From: UBA12088 sp964568345
GTDB lineage: Bacteria; Patescibacteriota; Minisyncoccia; Phycocordibacterales; UBA12088
Direction of reading: 5' to 3'
DNA length: 32,630 bases
Assembly: GCA_964568345.1 (NCBI GenBank)
Contig: CAZMPG010000010.1
Location: forward strand, 1 to 32,630
Below, one piece after another: positions 1-6,914 of the stretch. Made by a program: the position numbers and the translations under genes. Under the pieces are notes generated by a model. That model was not told where the DNA came from, ran no database searches, and worked only from the letters and a program-made list of their open reading frames with translations. Each line of letters opens with the position of its first letter. Position 1 is the first letter of the stretch.

Positions 1-69
1 TAACCATAGCCGTACTATACCAAAATCAGGCCCCGAAAAGTTTCTTTAGCCCAAATCTTGAAATGGGTG

Positions 70-90
70 AGGGCCGCATCGTGCGGCCCT
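70..90 (-). terminator. Hairpin after the SixA-like gene
   Basis: A perfect 9-bp stem (70-78 with 82-90) closes a 3-base loop, 16 bases beyond the stop codon of the minus-strand phosphatase gene. Reading on the minus strand, the stem is followed by a short T-containing stretch (CACCCATTTC), not a strong T run. It is a plausible intrinsic terminator of moderate quality. Confidence 0.5.
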
Positions 91-106
91 TGTTAGAAAT
101 CGCGTC

Positions 107-622
107 TTATGCTACTTCGCCTACACAGGGCAACGTCCACGGGACGATATGCTCGTACGCGTCCGTCTCAAGGTCAAGCACGTACGCATGCCCATGCTTG
201 AGTACCTCGCAGGGGAAATGGTCATGCCCTCCGAAGTGCCGCCCGATAGCAAAGGGGAGGGTTTCGGTGAGCTCCAAGTGCGTCACCAGCACGAGCGTGT
301 CGCACCCTTCCCCAACCCGCTCGAGAAATGGGAGCACGCGTCCCGCAAGGTCTGCGTGCCTGTTCACATCCGAGTACAGGAGATCGGTGCTCTCGTGCTG
401 ACAACACAAAAGCTCGCCGAGCACCTTCGCTGTTTCCTCTGCACGAACAGCAGGTGAGGCGATGACGGCAACCCTACCGCCATTGACACACTGGCGAAGC
501 TCGACACCGAGCATCTGTGCCGCTTCCCTACCCACTGGGGTAAGCCGAGGCTCCTGCCACGGACGCCTGGCATCGGCTTCCCCATGACGGACGATAACAA
601 TTTTTTTCACCTTGACTCCCAT
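107..622 (-). CDS. SixA-like histidine phosphatase
   Basis: This is a 171-residue protein of the histidine phosphatase (phosphoglycerate mutase-like) superfamily. The N-terminal strand ends in the RHG signature (IVRHGEAD), where the His becomes phosphorylated. An ASPAVRAEETAKVL segment follows, as in SixA proteins, and a second catalytic His probably lies in LVTHLE near residue 125. SixA dephosphorylates phosphohistidine on signalling or PTS proteins in E. coli; the substrate here is unknown. I chose the ATG at 622 because it leaves only a few residues before the first beta strand. A longer frame from 688 would add 22 unrelated residues. A 14-bp perfect palindrome (623-636) abuts the start codon. 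The gene stands alone between a hairpin terminator and a MITE. Confidence 0.8.
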   Translation of the reverse strand: MGVKVKKIVIVRHGEADARRPWQEPRLTPVGREAAQMLGVELRQCVNGGRVAVIASPAVRAEETAKVLGELLCCQHESTDLLYSDVNRHADLAGRVLPFLERVGEGCDTLVLVTHLELTETLPFAIGRHFGGHDHFPCEVLKHGHAYVLDLETDAYEHIVPWTLPCVGEVA

Positions 623-710
623 GGCTCTATAGAGCCGAGGACTGTTTTTTGGGAACAAAACCGTAGGTGATACTACACCCCATGCCATAGGGGATGCAAG
701 GCAGCGTCCG

Positions 711-916
711 GTAACCCCTCAAACCAAGTCATACGTCTTTGCGAGCCCCCGCCTACGGGCGGGGTGAGTCCGCAGGCGAAGCAAACCAGGATGCATTGAC
801 CCACAAAATACCTCGTACCCTGAATTGCTTCGCCCCGCCATAGGCGGGGCTCGCAGTGGGTAGTTCCTTTATAAGACGGCCGGGTGGACGTGTATGTGGA
901 TGGTGTGAGGGTTTAC
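711..916. mobile_element. MITE family A, copy 1 (GTAA ends, 8-bp duplication)
   Basis: This is a non-coding element of 206 bp. Its left end GTAACCCCTCAAACCA (711-726) and right end (901-916; reverse complement GTAAACCCTCACACCA) match at 14 of 16 positions. The flanks are a perfect 8-bp direct repeat AGCGTCCG (703-710 and 917-924), a clear target-site duplication. The interior has GC-rich palindromes (GCCCCCGCCTACGGGCGGGG and CCCCGCCATAGGCGGGG) and no ORF that looks coding. A second copy is at 31853-32045. GTAA ends with 8-bp duplications are characteristic of IS66-type elements, so an IS66-like transposase elsewhere may move it; that part is inference. Confidence 0.85.
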
Positions 917-924
917 AGCGTCCG

Positions 925-1737
925 TTACGCCAGGTACAAGAACACCACAGCGGCAAGCACGAGGCGATAGAGGATGAAGGGGAGGAATGAGTGCTTCGCG
1001 AGGTAGCGGAGGAGGTAGTGGATGACGAGGAGGCCCGACGCTGCGGCGACGAGCGACGCGAGCGCGAGCGCACCCCACTCGCCCCCTGCGCCACCCACAC
1101 GCACGAGCTCGATGAGCTTTTTGAGGCCGGTCCCGGCGAGGATCGGGAGCGAGAGGAGGAAGGAGAATCGCGCCGCGTACGCACGCGTCCATCCTACGAA
1201 CACCCCGCCCGCTATCGTCGCACCAGAGCGCGAGACACCCGGCACAAGCGCGAGGCACTGGAAGAGGCCGACGATGAGGCCGCGAGAGAGTGTGGGGGCG
1301 CTTGGGCGAGGGTCGGGGGAGCAGCGGGCAACGAAGTCCGCGAGCGTAAGGAGCGCAGCACCGGCGATGAGCATCCACCCGACAATAGCGGGGGCACGAA
1401 ACGTCGTCTCCATGTACGTTTCGAGCATGAGACCAGCGGCGACCGCCGGGAGCGTGCCGAGCACGAGCGCCCCGATGAGTACGGCATCCTCACGCGCAGG
1501 GGACGCCCCACGTACGATCCCCCATGCCACGGACGCGAGCCGCACGATGTCGCGACGGAAGTATACGCCGATTGCGCAGGCGGTCGCGAGCTGGAGCACC
1601 GCGTCGAAGGCGAGCGTATTCGCGAGACCGAGCCCAAACACCTCCCGCACGAGGATGAGGTGGCCCGATGAGGATACGGGGAGAAACTCGGTGATACCCT
1701 GCACGAGGCCAAGGATGATTGTGTCGAGGGGGGGCAT
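925..1737 (-). CDS. uppP: Undecaprenyl-diphosphatase UppP (BacA)
   Basis: This 270-residue polytopic membrane protein dephosphorylates undecaprenyl diphosphate, recycling the lipid carrier for peptidoglycan synthesis. The first signature GLVQGITEFLPVSSSGH lies at residues 10-26, with its catalytic Glu and His. The second, GVSRSGATIAGG, carries the conserved Arg and lies about two thirds along. About eight hydrophobic helices are visible, and the length is normal for the family. The start is the ATG at 1737; a TTG two codons upstream is less likely. A -10-like TATAGT lies 10 bases before it. The stop codon directly abuts the right target-site duplication of a MITE, so the insertion just missed the gene. 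Confidence 0.95.
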   Translation of the reverse strand: MPPLDTIILGLVQGITEFLPVSSSGHLILVREVFGLGLANTLAFDAVLQLATACAIGVYFRRDIVRLASVAWGIVRGASPAREDAVLIGALVLGTLPAVAAGLMLETYMETTFRAPAIVGWMLIAGAALLTLADFVARCSPDPRPSAPTLSRGLIVGLFQCLALVPGVSRSGATIAGGVFVGWTRAYAARFSFLLSLPILAGTGLKKLIELVRVGGAGGEWGALALASLVAAASGLLVIHYLLRYLAKHSFLPFILYRLVLAAVVFLYLA

Positions 1738-1741
1738 GGGC

Positions 1742-1847
1742 AATAGGACTATAGACGAAGGACTATGGACGATAGAGGCGATGTGGATGATGGAACAATA
1801 GGACTATAGACCATGGAAACCTCATTCTTTTGTCTATAATCCTGTCA
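1742..1847. repeat. GGACTATAGAC-type repeat, copy 1
   Basis: A short AT-richer segment is built of variants of GGACTATAGAC and its complement GTCTATAATCC. The unit GGACTATAGAC (1801-1811) can pair with GTCTATAATCC (1832-1842) across a spacer containing ATGGAAAC and ATTCT. The same spacer words occur in the copy beside the tRNA gene (about 32070-32085). It directly abuts MITE family B copy 1. No coding content was seen. Confidence 0.5.
1748..1753 (-). promoter_or_regulatory. -10 box of uppP
   Basis: TATAGT on the minus strand ends 10 bases before the ATG, so the transcript would have almost no leader. It lies inside a GGACTATAGAC-type repeat, so the repeat may supply the promoter. Confidence 0.4.
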
Positions 1848-2059
1848 GTAATTACTCACACCCTCCGCGCGCTGTCACTGCGAGCCCCAGCCTGCTGCTG
1901 GGATGACCGCAGGCCTTTAGCCGCGAGCAGAGGTGGCGGGAAGCAGTCCATGATTTGACATAGCGAACACGATCCTGGATTGCTTCGTCGCCTCCCGGCG
2001 GGTCGGCTTCTCGCAATGACAACGACATCGGGCTGTTTATGGAAGGTATGAGCAATTAC
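1848..2059. mobile_element. MITE family B, copy 1
   Basis: This is a 212-bp non-coding element. Its left end GTAATTACTCACACC (1848-1862) and right end (2045-2059; reverse complement GTAATTGCTCATACC) match at 13 of 15 positions. The flanking octamers TCCTGTCA (1840-1847) and TCCCATCA (2060-2067) agree at 6 of 8 positions and differ only by transitions, consistent with an aged target duplication. The interior contains the words TGCGAG and GGATTGCTTCG, which resemble a REP-like core common in bacterial intergenic DNA. The ends resemble family A (GTAA...CTCACACC). Confidence 0.75.
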
Positions 2060-2120
2060 TCCCATCACTCCATCGACCATAGTCTTTTGTCCATTGTCCC
2101 GTCGCTCCATTGTCTATTGA
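2060..2120. repeat. GGACTATAGAC-type repeat, copy 2
   Basis: It carries GACCATAGTC, TTGTCCATTGTCC and TTGTCTATTGACC, which are variants of the same unit seen at 1742-1847 and 32046-32130. The stop codon of the DsbA-like gene (2114-2116) falls inside it, so the repeat forms the end of that reading frame. Confidence 0.4.
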
Positions 2121-2932
2121 CCCACGTCCGTACTCGTCCCCATCGCCTGCTCCGGCACCGTCGCCTCCTCGAGCTCCTTGCCGAACAGGTCCCCCGCACT
2201 CTCGGGCCCAGGCGTGTTGAGTTGCGTTGCGCCGATGAGCGGGAGTACCGACTGCACCGCAGCGGCGAGCGCGGCAAACGTCTGCGCCCCCTCGAAGGTG
2301 AGCCGCTGGTTGGGGGAGAGGATGATCGTGAGCGGTGTACCCTCTCCACCAGCCGCAACCGCTTCGTCGAAATCCGCCTGGATGTGGTCGAGGTACGTAT
2401 TGCTCCGCATGCATGCGGTGAAAGCCTCACGCGAAGCGCCGGCTCGCTCCGCGAGCGACACGAGGTCTGGTGCGCTGACCGGAGCATCGGGGGCCATGGC
2501 AGCAAAGAGCGCATCGGCAAACGTCCAGAACGCAGACGCGCCACCCTCCGCTGCGACGCACTCGCTCGCGAGTGCGTACATCGGCGCCTGCGGGTGCATT
2601 TGGGCAACCGGCATGTGCCGAAACACCCACGCAACCTTCCCATCGTGGCCGTATATATCCATGAGGTGCGACATGGTGCTGTGGAAATCCTTGCAGAATG
2701 GACACTGGAAGTCTGAGTACACGACGAAGACGAGGGGCGCCTTCGGATTGCCCCGCACGTGGTCGCCCGGCTGTACTGGGCGCACCTTGGCGAGCTTGTC
2801 GTCCTCACTTCCCGCATGTGTACCTACCGCAGCCACCTCCCCGTGCCGCGGGGCAAAGCGAAACCATGCCGCGGTACCGACGAGGACAACGGCGAGGCCG
2901 ATCGCGAGCATAAGCGGGCGACGAGAGTCCAT
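2114..2932 (-). CDS. DsbA-like thiol:disulfide oxidoreductase
   Basis: This 272-residue protein is membrane-anchored. One hydrophobic helix lies at about residues 7-25, followed by an extracytoplasmic DsbA/thioredoxin-4 type domain. The redox-active motif is CPFC in SDFQCPFCKDFH (about residues 76-79), and a cis-proline loop is visible in GEGTPLTI. It probably introduces or isomerises disulfides in secreted proteins. The last ~25 residues are low complexity, and the stop lies in a repeat. The start at 2932 is supported by TATACT ending 6 bases before the ATG. No VKOR or DsbB partner is present in the window. Confidence 0.88.
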   Translation of the reverse strand: MDSRRPLMLAIGLAVVLVGTAAWFRFAPRHGEVAAVGTHAGSEDDKLAKVRPVQPGDHVRGNPKAPLVFVVYSDFQCPFCKDFHSTMSHLMDIYGHDGKVAWVFRHMPVAQMHPQAPMYALASECVAAEGGASAFWTFADALFAAMAPDAPVSAPDLVSLAERAGASREAFTACMRSNTYLDHIQADFDEAVAAGGEGTPLTIILSPNQRLTFEGAQTFAALAAAVQSVLPLIGATQLNTPGPESAGDLFGKELEEATVPEQAMGTSTDVGQ

Positions 2933-2938
2933 GGGGGT

Positions 2939-2944
2939 AGTATA
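2939..2944 (-). promoter_or_regulatory. -10 box of the DsbA-like gene
   Basis: A perfect TATACT ends 6 bases before the ATG at 2932. Transcription would start at or next to the start codon (leaderless). Confidence 0.55.
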
Positions 2945-2945
2945 C

Positions 2946-3229
2946 TAGAGGAAAGAGGAAAGAGGAAAGGACGAATGTAACGTAATTACTCACACCCTCC
3001 GCACGCTATCACTGCGAGCCCTCAGGCCTTCAGCCACGAGCAGAGGTGGCGGGAAGCAGTCCATGATCCGGGCGATGTTCTGGTGCGCGACGAGTGTGAT
3101 CCTGGTTCACTTCGCCTCGCAGCAGGCGGGGCTCGCCCGACAACGACATCGAGCTGTGTATGGGGGGTGTGAGCAATTACAGCGTAACGGTGCTTCGTTT
3201 CTTTTCTCTTTTTACTTTTCCCTTTCCCC
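2946..3229. repeat. Purine/pyrimidine-arm element D1, split by a MITE
   Basis: A GAGGAAAGAGGAAAG purine arm (about 2946-2970) and a CTTTTCTCTTTTTACTTTTC pyrimidine arm (about 3200-3229) flank a short spacer that was later entered by MITE family B copy 2. The spacer halves, AATGTAAC and AGCGTAAC, are also that MITE's target duplication. The pyrimidine arm runs into the stop codon of the helicase gene. Five more elements of this type occur in the window. Confidence 0.5.
2982..3180. mobile_element. MITE family B, copy 2
   Basis: This is a 199-bp non-coding element. The left end GTAATTACTCACACC (2982-2996) and right end (3166-3180; reverse complement GTAATTGCTCACACC) match at 14 of 15 positions. 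The flanking octamers AATGTAAC (2974-2981) and AGCGTAAC (3181-3188) agree at 6 of 8 positions with transition differences only. It shares long blocks with copy 1, such as GAGCAGAGGTGGCGGGAAGC. Confidence 0.78.
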
Positions 3230-6200
3230 TCACCTCTCCCCCATCAACTCCCGGAGCGCGCAAGCAGGGCAGCTGCTGTCGCCGCAGCGCGTACCCCAGA
3301 AGGTGAGGTTGAGAATTTCGTCGCTCACCCGCTCAATGTCGCGTACGAGCGTAGCGGTATCATCGTCGGTGATCGCGAACGCTTCGCGCCGGTACGAGCC
3401 TCCCTCGGTCGGTTCGACAAAGTCGAGCACCGCTTCGGTGAGCCGATACCTGCCGTCCATGAAGCGGTCGAGGAGCACCTTGTAGAACACGAGCTGCCGC
3501 TTGTACGCACCACTCCCGGGCGTGCGGGCGGCGCTCGCCGTCGTGCCCTCGATCTCGTTCCTGCTCTTTGGCTTGCCTGTCTTGTAGTCCACTACGACCA
3601 CATCCTCACGCCCGTGAGCGAGATCACTGACATGCTCGAGCTTGTCGAGCTTACCGGTGAGGCGTATCGAATCGGAGAGCTGTACCCCGCGGATGAGTAC
3701 CTCGCTCGTCGTCCGCGCTGGCCAGGTGTGGTGCCACCGCTCGTACCAGCCGGAGAGCGCGACGGAAAGGTCGCGCGTGAGACGGTCTTTCGCATGCGGC
3801 TCGAGATCTGCAGCCTCGAGGTGGTGCGCGAGCCGTGCGAGGAGCACCTCGACGCCAAGGTCGGGCTGCTGGTTGCGTGCGTTGAAGTAGTCCTCGAGCG
3901 CTGCGTGCACTGCTGTTCCCTTCTCCTGGTGGATGCTCGGCACGAACTGTGCGTGGAAGAAGTTCTCGTAGAACCACTTCCACGGACAGGTAAGGTAGTT
4001 GTTGAGGGCGGTCGCCGAGAGGCCGCGCGCAAGGAACGTTGCGCGCACGAACTCGCGGTACTTCTCGACACCCGCACGACCCTGTCGCTCGACGAAGAGT
4101 GGCGGCCGTCTGCCCGCGTACCCGAGCTCGTCACCGGTGTGCTCGCGGCGAAGCTCGGGGCGAATCTCCGCGAGGAACTGGGAGGGCACCCGCTCGCGGC
4201 CATCGGGAGCGAGTGTCGCGAAACTCACCGAGACGCTCAGACGGGCGCGGGTGAGTGCCACGAAGAAGAGCCGCCGCTCGTCCTCGTCATCGTTCCCCGC
4301 CCCGACCGCTGCCCCAGTGCGGTACGGGAGCGAGAAGTACTTCCCCAGCCGCCTTCCGCCCCAGTGGCCGTCGTAGGCGTGCACGATGAACACGTGGTCG
4401 AACTCGAGCCCCTTTGCCTTGTGCACGGTCATGAGCCGCACCGCATTCGGGACCTGGCGGCTCTTCGCCTCGAGCACGACGTGGTGCTCCTCGAGAATCG
4501 TGAGGAAGGTACGGTACTCGGCGAGGGTGAAGAAGGGGTTGCGCCGCACGAGTGCCCTGATTTCGTCGAAGAGCCGCACGAGCTTGTCGAACTTCTCGAC
4601 GTGGAAGCTCGATGCCTGTATGTGGGTGAGGAGCCCCGACTCGCGGACGACCATCTCGAAAAAGCGGAGAAAACTCTCGTTCTCCGCGGAGCGCTTCCAG
4701 CGGGCAAGCCTTTGGGCAACCTTTGCGATACGTCGCGGGGCAATAAGGGGGGCGCCCTCCGGTGCGCGGAGCTCAGCAAGGAGCGGTCGCTTTGCGCCTC
4801 GCGCAGCAGCGATGAGTGCGTACACGTCGGGGATGGGGATCCGGAGGAGACCGAGGAAGAGCACCCGTACGAGCGCTTCATCTGTGGGGTCATCTACTGC
4901 ACGGAGTATCGTGTTGAGCGCGCGGATGTCAGGATCATCGAGCACGCCATGACCGGACTCAATGGTGAAGGGGATGCTCAAGCGCTCGAAGTAGTCGGCA
5001 ATGTCCTCGGCATCGCTGTTGGTGCGGTAGAGCACCGCCACTTCATGGGCGGGCACTCCCTCAGCAAGCTTCGTCTGCACCGCCTCCGCAAGGAAGAGGA
5101 GTTCCTCGTCGTCTGCACCGAAGCGGTACACACCGATACGGAGGTCTTCACCCCCCTGCGGAGCTCGATGCGCGGTGAGGGGGGCACGGATGCCCTGTGC
5201 ACCCGCCTCGATGACCCCCTGCGCGGCATCGAGTACGCCCTGGTGGCTGCGGTAGTTAGTGTCGAGCGTAATGCGCTGCACGTCGCGAAACTTCTGCTCG
5301 AAGTAGAGAAAGTTTGCGAGCGAGGCACCCTGGAAGCGAAAGATCGCCTGCTTCTCGTCGCCGACCACGAAGAGGTTGGGGCGGTCGAAGTACGTCACGA
5401 GGAGCTCGAGGATGCGGTTCTGCGCACCATTCGTGTCCTGGTGCTCGTCTACGAGGAAGTACTGGTACGACTCCTGGAGCTCGCGGAGGAAGTCTTCATG
5501 CGTCTCGAGCGCACCAATGAGGAGGAGGAGCGAATCGTCAAAGTCAAAGCGCTTCCGGCGCGCGAGCTCATCCTGGTAATGGGTAAAGAGAAGTGCAAGC
5601 TCGTCCTGCTTGTCGAGCTCGCGGAGCGCACGCTGGTGCTCCGCTTTCATTTTCCCCTTGTGCACCCCCTTCGTGTGCATGAGGTCGTCACGGGCGAGGA
5701 GCTGCTGCCGCTCTGCGATAAGCCAAGCGGTGTACGTGTCGGGGGTGAGTCCCTCGCGCTTGAGGTGACTTATTGCCTGCATGATGTCTGGCACGTTGTG
5801 GTACGGCTCGCCGACGGGCTTCACCACCTCGTAGCGCCCCCGGTCAAGGAGCGAACGGACGATATCAATGCGCTCGACTTCGCTCGCATTGCTCCGCCCT
5901 ACGATAGCCCCAAAACGCTCGGGGTGGCGGTCTATAATGTGGTTCGCAAAGCTGTGGAAGGTGAAGATGGACACACGGTATGCATCACTCCCGATGATGG
6001 CGACGAGCCGTTTCCGCATGTTTGCCGCAGCGGCATTCGTGAACGTGAGCGCGAGTATGGCGTCAGCGGGGATGTCGGTCTGCTTGAGGATGTTCGCGAT
6101 GCGCAGTGTCAAGATCTGCGTCTTACCGGTACCGGGGCCCGCGATGACCATAACCGGCCCCTCGATCGTATCCACTGCCTCCCGCTGCCGATCGTTGAGG

Positions 6201-6241
6201 CGGCGGTAGAGCTCGTCGAAGGTTGGGCTATGCTGCTGCAT
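3230..6241 (-). CDS. UvrD/AddA-like helicase with RecB/AddB-type nuclease
   Basis: This 1003-residue protein combines a superfamily 1A helicase with a C-terminal nuclease. Helicase motifs in order: Walker A GPGTGKT (35-41), DEHQD (about 265), GDEKQAIFRFQGA (about 294), TNYRSH (about 328), MTVHKAKGLEFD (near 600) and LFFVALTRAR. The nuclease half has VVVVDYKTGK, the PD-(D/E)XK core. A cysteine in NYLTCPWKWFY and three at the end (Cys986, 991, 994) resemble the iron-sulfur staple of AddB. It probably processes or unwinds broken DNA ends as a single-chain stand-in for AddAB/RecBCD. The start is the ATG at 6241: upstream in-frame codons only translate polypyrimidine repeat (58 Leu/Phe/Ser-rich residues), and TGCTATACT ends 6 bases before this ATG. 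Confidence 0.93.
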   Translation of the reverse strand: MQQHSPTFDELYRRLNDRQREAVDTIEGPVMVIAGPGTGKTQILTLRIANILKQTDIPADAILALTFTNAAAANMRKRLVAIIGSDAYRVSIFTFHSFANHIIDRHPERFGAIVGRSNASEVERIDIVRSLLDRGRYEVVKPVGEPYHNVPDIMQAISHLKREGLTPDTYTAWLIAERQQLLARDDLMHTKGVHKGKMKAEHQRALRELDKQDELALLFTHYQDELARRKRFDFDDSLLLLIGALETHEDFLRELQESYQYFLVDEHQDTNGAQNRILELLVTYFDRPNLFVVGDEKQAIFRFQGASLANFLYFEQKFRDVQRITLDTNYRSHQGVLDAAQGVIEAGAQGIRAPLTAHRAPQGGEDLRIGVYRFGADDEELLFLAEAVQTKLAEGVPAHEVAVLYRTNSDAEDIADYFERLSIPFTIESGHGVLDDPDIRALNTILRAVDDPTDEALVRVLFLGLLRIPIPDVYALIAAARGAKRPLLAELRAPEGAPLIAPRRIAKVAQRLARWKRSAENESFLRFFEMVVRESGLLTHIQASSFHVEKFDKLVRLFDEIRALVRRNPFFTLAEYRTFLTILEEHHVVLEAKSRQVPNAVRLMTVHKAKGLEFDHVFIVHAYDGHWGGRRLGKYFSLPYRTGAAVGAGNDDEDERRLFFVALTRARLSVSVSFATLAPDGRERVPSQFLAEIRPELRREHTGDELGYAGRRPPLFVERQGRAGVEKYREFVRATFLARGLSATALNNYLTCPWKWFYENFFHAQFVPSIHQEKGTAVHAALEDYFNARNQQPDLGVEVLLARLAHHLEAADLEPHAKDRLTRDLSVALSGWYERWHHTWPARTTSEVLIRGVQLSDSIRLTGKLDKLEHVSDLAHGREDVVVVDYKTGKPKSRNEIEGTTASAARTPGSGAYKRQLVFYKVLLDRFMDGRYRLTEAVLDFVEPTEGGSYRREAFAITDDDTATLVRDIERVSDEILNLTFWGTRCGDSSCPACALRELMGER

Positions 6242-6247
6242 GGGGGG

Positions 6248-6256
6248 AGTATAGCA
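6248..6256 (-). promoter_or_regulatory. Extended -10 of the helicase gene
   Basis: TGCTATACT on the minus strand is followed by six C and then the ATG at 6241. This is a textbook extended -10 that leaves no room for a leader or Shine-Dalgarno. Confidence 0.65.
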
Positions 6257-6447
6257 CGGAGAGAAAAGTGATAAGAGAAAAGAGAAAAGAGAAAAGAGAA
6301 AAGAGAAAAGTAATAAGAGGAAAGAGGAAAGTAATAAGAGAAAAGTAATAATAGGAAAAAGAAAAGAGAAAAGAGGAAGGAATGAACGTAATGATATGTC
6401 GTGGCGATAGGCCATTTCTTTTCTTTCCTCTTGTTACTTTTCTCTCC
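6257..6447. repeat. Purine/pyrimidine-arm element D2
   Basis: About 130 bases of purine-rich tandem variants (GAGAAAA, AGAGGAAAG, AGTAATAAGAG) are followed by a ~45-base mixed spacer with AACGTAATG and a pyrimidine arm (TTTCTTTTCTTTCCTCTTGTTACTTTTCTC). It fills the divergent gap between the helicase start and the 125-residue gene. I see no gene in it. Confidence 0.55.
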
Positions 6448-6460
6448 GCTGTGGTATGGT
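6431..6460 (+). promoter_or_regulatory. Promoter of the 125-residue gene
   Basis: TTGTTA (6431-6436) and TATGGT (6455-6460) are separated by 18 bases. Unlike other promoters in the window it leaves a ~30-base leader, which carries a strong AGGAGG Shine-Dalgarno (6486-6491) 4 bases before the ATG. Confidence 0.5.
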
Positions 6461-6495
6461 ACGGATAGGAACTCTTGTACACATAGGAGGCATCT

Positions 6496-6873
6496 ATGCC
6501 CTACCACACACTGGTCGAGGCCACACTGCTGTGGCTACGCTTGGAACCGGGGGACGTCCTTGAAATAGCCCTCGGAGAGGGGGAGAATACAGGATTCCAG
6601 TATCGGTTCGTCGGGATCATGCAGCACCTACCCGACGGGGCACTGTGCGCCACCGGTTGGTATCCCTCGATCAGGGCCATTCAACCGAACCCATTGCTCG
6701 TACTCAGTTGGTCCCCTGAACATAACAAGCCAACCATAGATGGAAACGTGCTATCCGAGCGCATCTTCCTCGCGCTCGTGCGCCACACCCAGGCCCGCCC
6801 CGACCTCGTTGCGGCGATGGTCAACGGTCCCCTGCGCCTTGAGCACCGCACTCATGGCGAGGAGCTTCACTAG
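6496..6873 (+). CDS. Hypothetical 125-residue protein
   Basis: I do not recognise this soluble 125-residue protein. It has no signal peptide or membrane segment; the N-terminal half looks beta-rich (LEPGDVLEIALGEGENTG, YRFVGIMQHL), and the C-terminal half is helical (SERIFLALVRHTQARPDLV). It is a self-contained unit with a -35/-10 promoter, a ~30-base leader, AGGAGG placed 4 bases before ATG, and a strong terminator right after the stop. A canonical Shine-Dalgarno is otherwise nearly absent from the window, so the gene either is regulated at translation or was acquired from a donor using SD-led initiation. It lies between the helicase and the hydrogenase-like operon, which is transcribed convergently to it. 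Confidence 0.75.
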   Translation: MPYHTLVEATLLWLRLEPGDVLEIALGEGENTGFQYRFVGIMQHLPDGALCATGWYPSIRAIQPNPLLVLSWSPEHNKPTIDGNVLSERIFLALVRHTQARPDLVAAMVNGPLRLEHRTHGEELH

Positions 6874-6875
6874 AG

Positions 6876-6904
6876 AAACGCACACCACGGGATGGTGTGC
6901 GTTT
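6876..6904 (+). terminator. Terminator between the 125-residue gene and the Hyf-like operon
   Basis: A perfect 12-bp stem (6876-6887 with 6893-6904) has a 5-base loop and a TTTT at 6902-6905, starting 3 bases after the stop codon. With A residues on its other side it could also stop the convergent operon ending at 6915. Confidence 0.85.
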
Positions 6905-6914
6905 TGCCTATACC

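Noticed and set aside
3614..6271. An 885-codon open frame on the plus strand
   Set aside because: It lies antisense to the helicase-nuclease gene, whose motifs are unmistakable. The opposite frame stays open only because of GC-rich codon bias and resembles no family.
6257..6380. A possible CRISPR-like or tandem repeat array
   Set aside because: The units are short purine-rich variants without regular spacers, and no cas gene is near. It fits the purine-arm element family better.
6242..6415. A 58-residue N-terminal extension of the helicase
   Set aside because: It translates a polypyrimidine repeat into Leu/Phe/Ser runs and would span the extended -10 box. The ATG at 6241 is the real start.
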